From: Bog-473 sp963730395
GTDB taxonomy: Bacteria; Actinomycetota; Acidimicrobiia; Acidimicrobiales; RAAP-2
NCBI GenBank assembly: GCA_963730395.1
Contig: CAVSSK010000004.1
Location: 124,001-188,000, forward strand
Direction: 5' to 3'
DNA length: 64,000 nt
Position numbers and translations under genes: made by a program. Every line of letters starts with the position of its first letter. Position 1 is the stretch's first letter. This document shows, piece by piece, positions 63,408-64,000 of the stretch. The notes beneath the pieces are model-generated. The model was given only the letters and a program-made list of their open reading frames with translations. It was not told the DNA's origin and did no database searches.

Positions 63408-64000
63408 ATGACCAGTCCTGCCAGCCCGCCTGCATCTCCAGAGGCAGCAAACCAGAGTGTGCTCGGACCGCTGGCGCACTACGAGCAGGGCGTCCTCGAT
63501 CGCATCGCAGGACTTCAAGGATCCCCGCCAGGAATGGCGCCGTATCTTCTCCGAGGTGCTCGGGACCTTCTTCCTCGTGCTCGTCGCCGCCGGTGGCGGC
63601 ATGATGGGCCACGCGTTTCCCGGCGTGATCAGCCGCACCGCCGCAGTGGTCGCGCCGGCCTTGATGGTGATGGCCATCATCCTCTTCATGGGCAAGATCT
63701 CCGGCGCGCACCTCAACCCGGCCGTGTCCGTCGCCTTCGCCCTGCGCGAGGACTTCCCCTGGCGGCGGGTGCCCGGGTACATCGTGGCTCAGCTCGCCGG
63801 CGCCACCCTGGCGGCGCTGTTCCTCCGTGCGGTGATCAATGTGTCGGCCTCCTACGGGTCCAACTACGTGGCGCACGGATACTCGAACATGGCGGGCTTC
63901 TGGATGGAGCTGATCCTGACCATGGGCCTCGTCAGCGTCATCCTGGGCACCGCATCGGGCGCGCAGAACGTCGGCATCATCGGCGCCTTCGGGGTCGGCG
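63408..64000 (+). CDS. Aquaporin / MIP-family channel (3' truncated), probable frame change
   Basis: The N-terminal half of a major intrinsic protein that conducts water or small neutral solutes. From 63511 the frame reads DFKDPRQEWRRIFSEVLGTF, a first helix LVLVAAGGGMMG, and the first NPA box in SGAHLNPAVSVAFAL; the gene runs off the right edge. An ATG at 63408 with AAGGGGAA before it starts another frame (MTSPASPPASPEAANQ) that must shift by one base between about 63490 and 63511 to join. Otherwise the protein would start at a GTG at 63457. The strong ribosome site favours the first reading. It is divergent from the alkyl sulfatase gene. Confidence 0.82.
   Translation, partial: MTSPASPPASPEAANQSVLGPLAHYEQGVLDRIAGLQGSPPGMAPYLLRGARDLLPRARRRRWRHDGPRVSRRDQPHRRSGRAGLDGDGHHPLHGQDLRRAPQPGRVRRLRPARGLPLAAGARVHRGSARRRHPGGAVPPCGDQCVGLLRVQLRGARILEHGGLLDGADPDHGPRQRHPGHRIGRAERRHHRRLRGR

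Overview
The window is high-GC DNA from an actinobacterium, most likely of class Acidimicrobiia. Two lines of evidence point there. First, from base 4959 rightward the housekeeping genes follow the order of the mycobacterial thrS-to-aroE stretch: thrS, HIT protein, pgsA, patA, pimA, pdxS, pdxT, yebC, ruvC, ruvA, ruvB, yajC, secD, secF, rel, hisS, aspS, rarA, alaS, ruvX, mltG, aroE. Second, two unrelated proteins carry 42-residue repeats of the form GYWLVASDGGIF-YGDA-F-GS, which I associate with Acidimicrobiia secreted proteins. The class assignment is inference; no rRNA, tRNA, CRISPR array or insertion sequence was seen.

Layout. 1-4.4 kb: lower-GC accessory surface-sugar genes (TIM-barrel epimerase, PtmA-like SDR, GT4 glycosyltransferase, PIG-L deacetylase). 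4.9-15.6 kb: thrS and HIT, then an insertion (YbhN-type membrane protein, lipoprotein, EF-G-like GTPase, polyprenyl-phosphate type GT2), then the phosphatidylinositol mannoside genes pgsA, patA and pimA. 15.7-22.2 kb: a putative exported beta-glucan locus, with a processive membrane GT2 fused to propeller-like repeats facing a convergent four-gene group (PQQ-like propeller, unknown protein, signal-peptidase-fold protein without its catalytic Ser and Lys, GH12 glucanase). 22.3-32.2 kb: M48 protease, PLP synthase, purU, DUF222-HNH protein, hydrolase, secreted protein, yebC and ruvCAB. 32.5-37.0 kb: ABC exporter and a two-component system. 37.0-37.9 kb: a non-coding stretch with a strong hairpin and C6 loops, a candidate 6C-type RNA. 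37.9-56.8 kb: Sec accessory genes, stringent response, three aminoacyl-tRNA synthetases, rarA, a modular sedolisin protease, ruvX, mltG and aroE. 56.9-64 kb: a secreted protein with a Thr-rich linker, MscS channel, rodA, bifunctional nuclease, ABM monooxygenase, alkyl sulfatase, and an aquaporin cut by the right edge.

Two general patterns help in reading the window. Many genes are coupled by ATGA or GTGA start/stop overlaps, and several unlinked genes have a TANNNT hexamer only 6-10 bases before the start codon, which predicts leaderless mRNAs. Fifteen genes, including essential ones such as ruvB, pimA and mltG, are split by about 21 one-base frame changes, many in C or G runs. I treat these as probable sequencing or assembly indels, and give each such gene as one CDS with the frame change noted.
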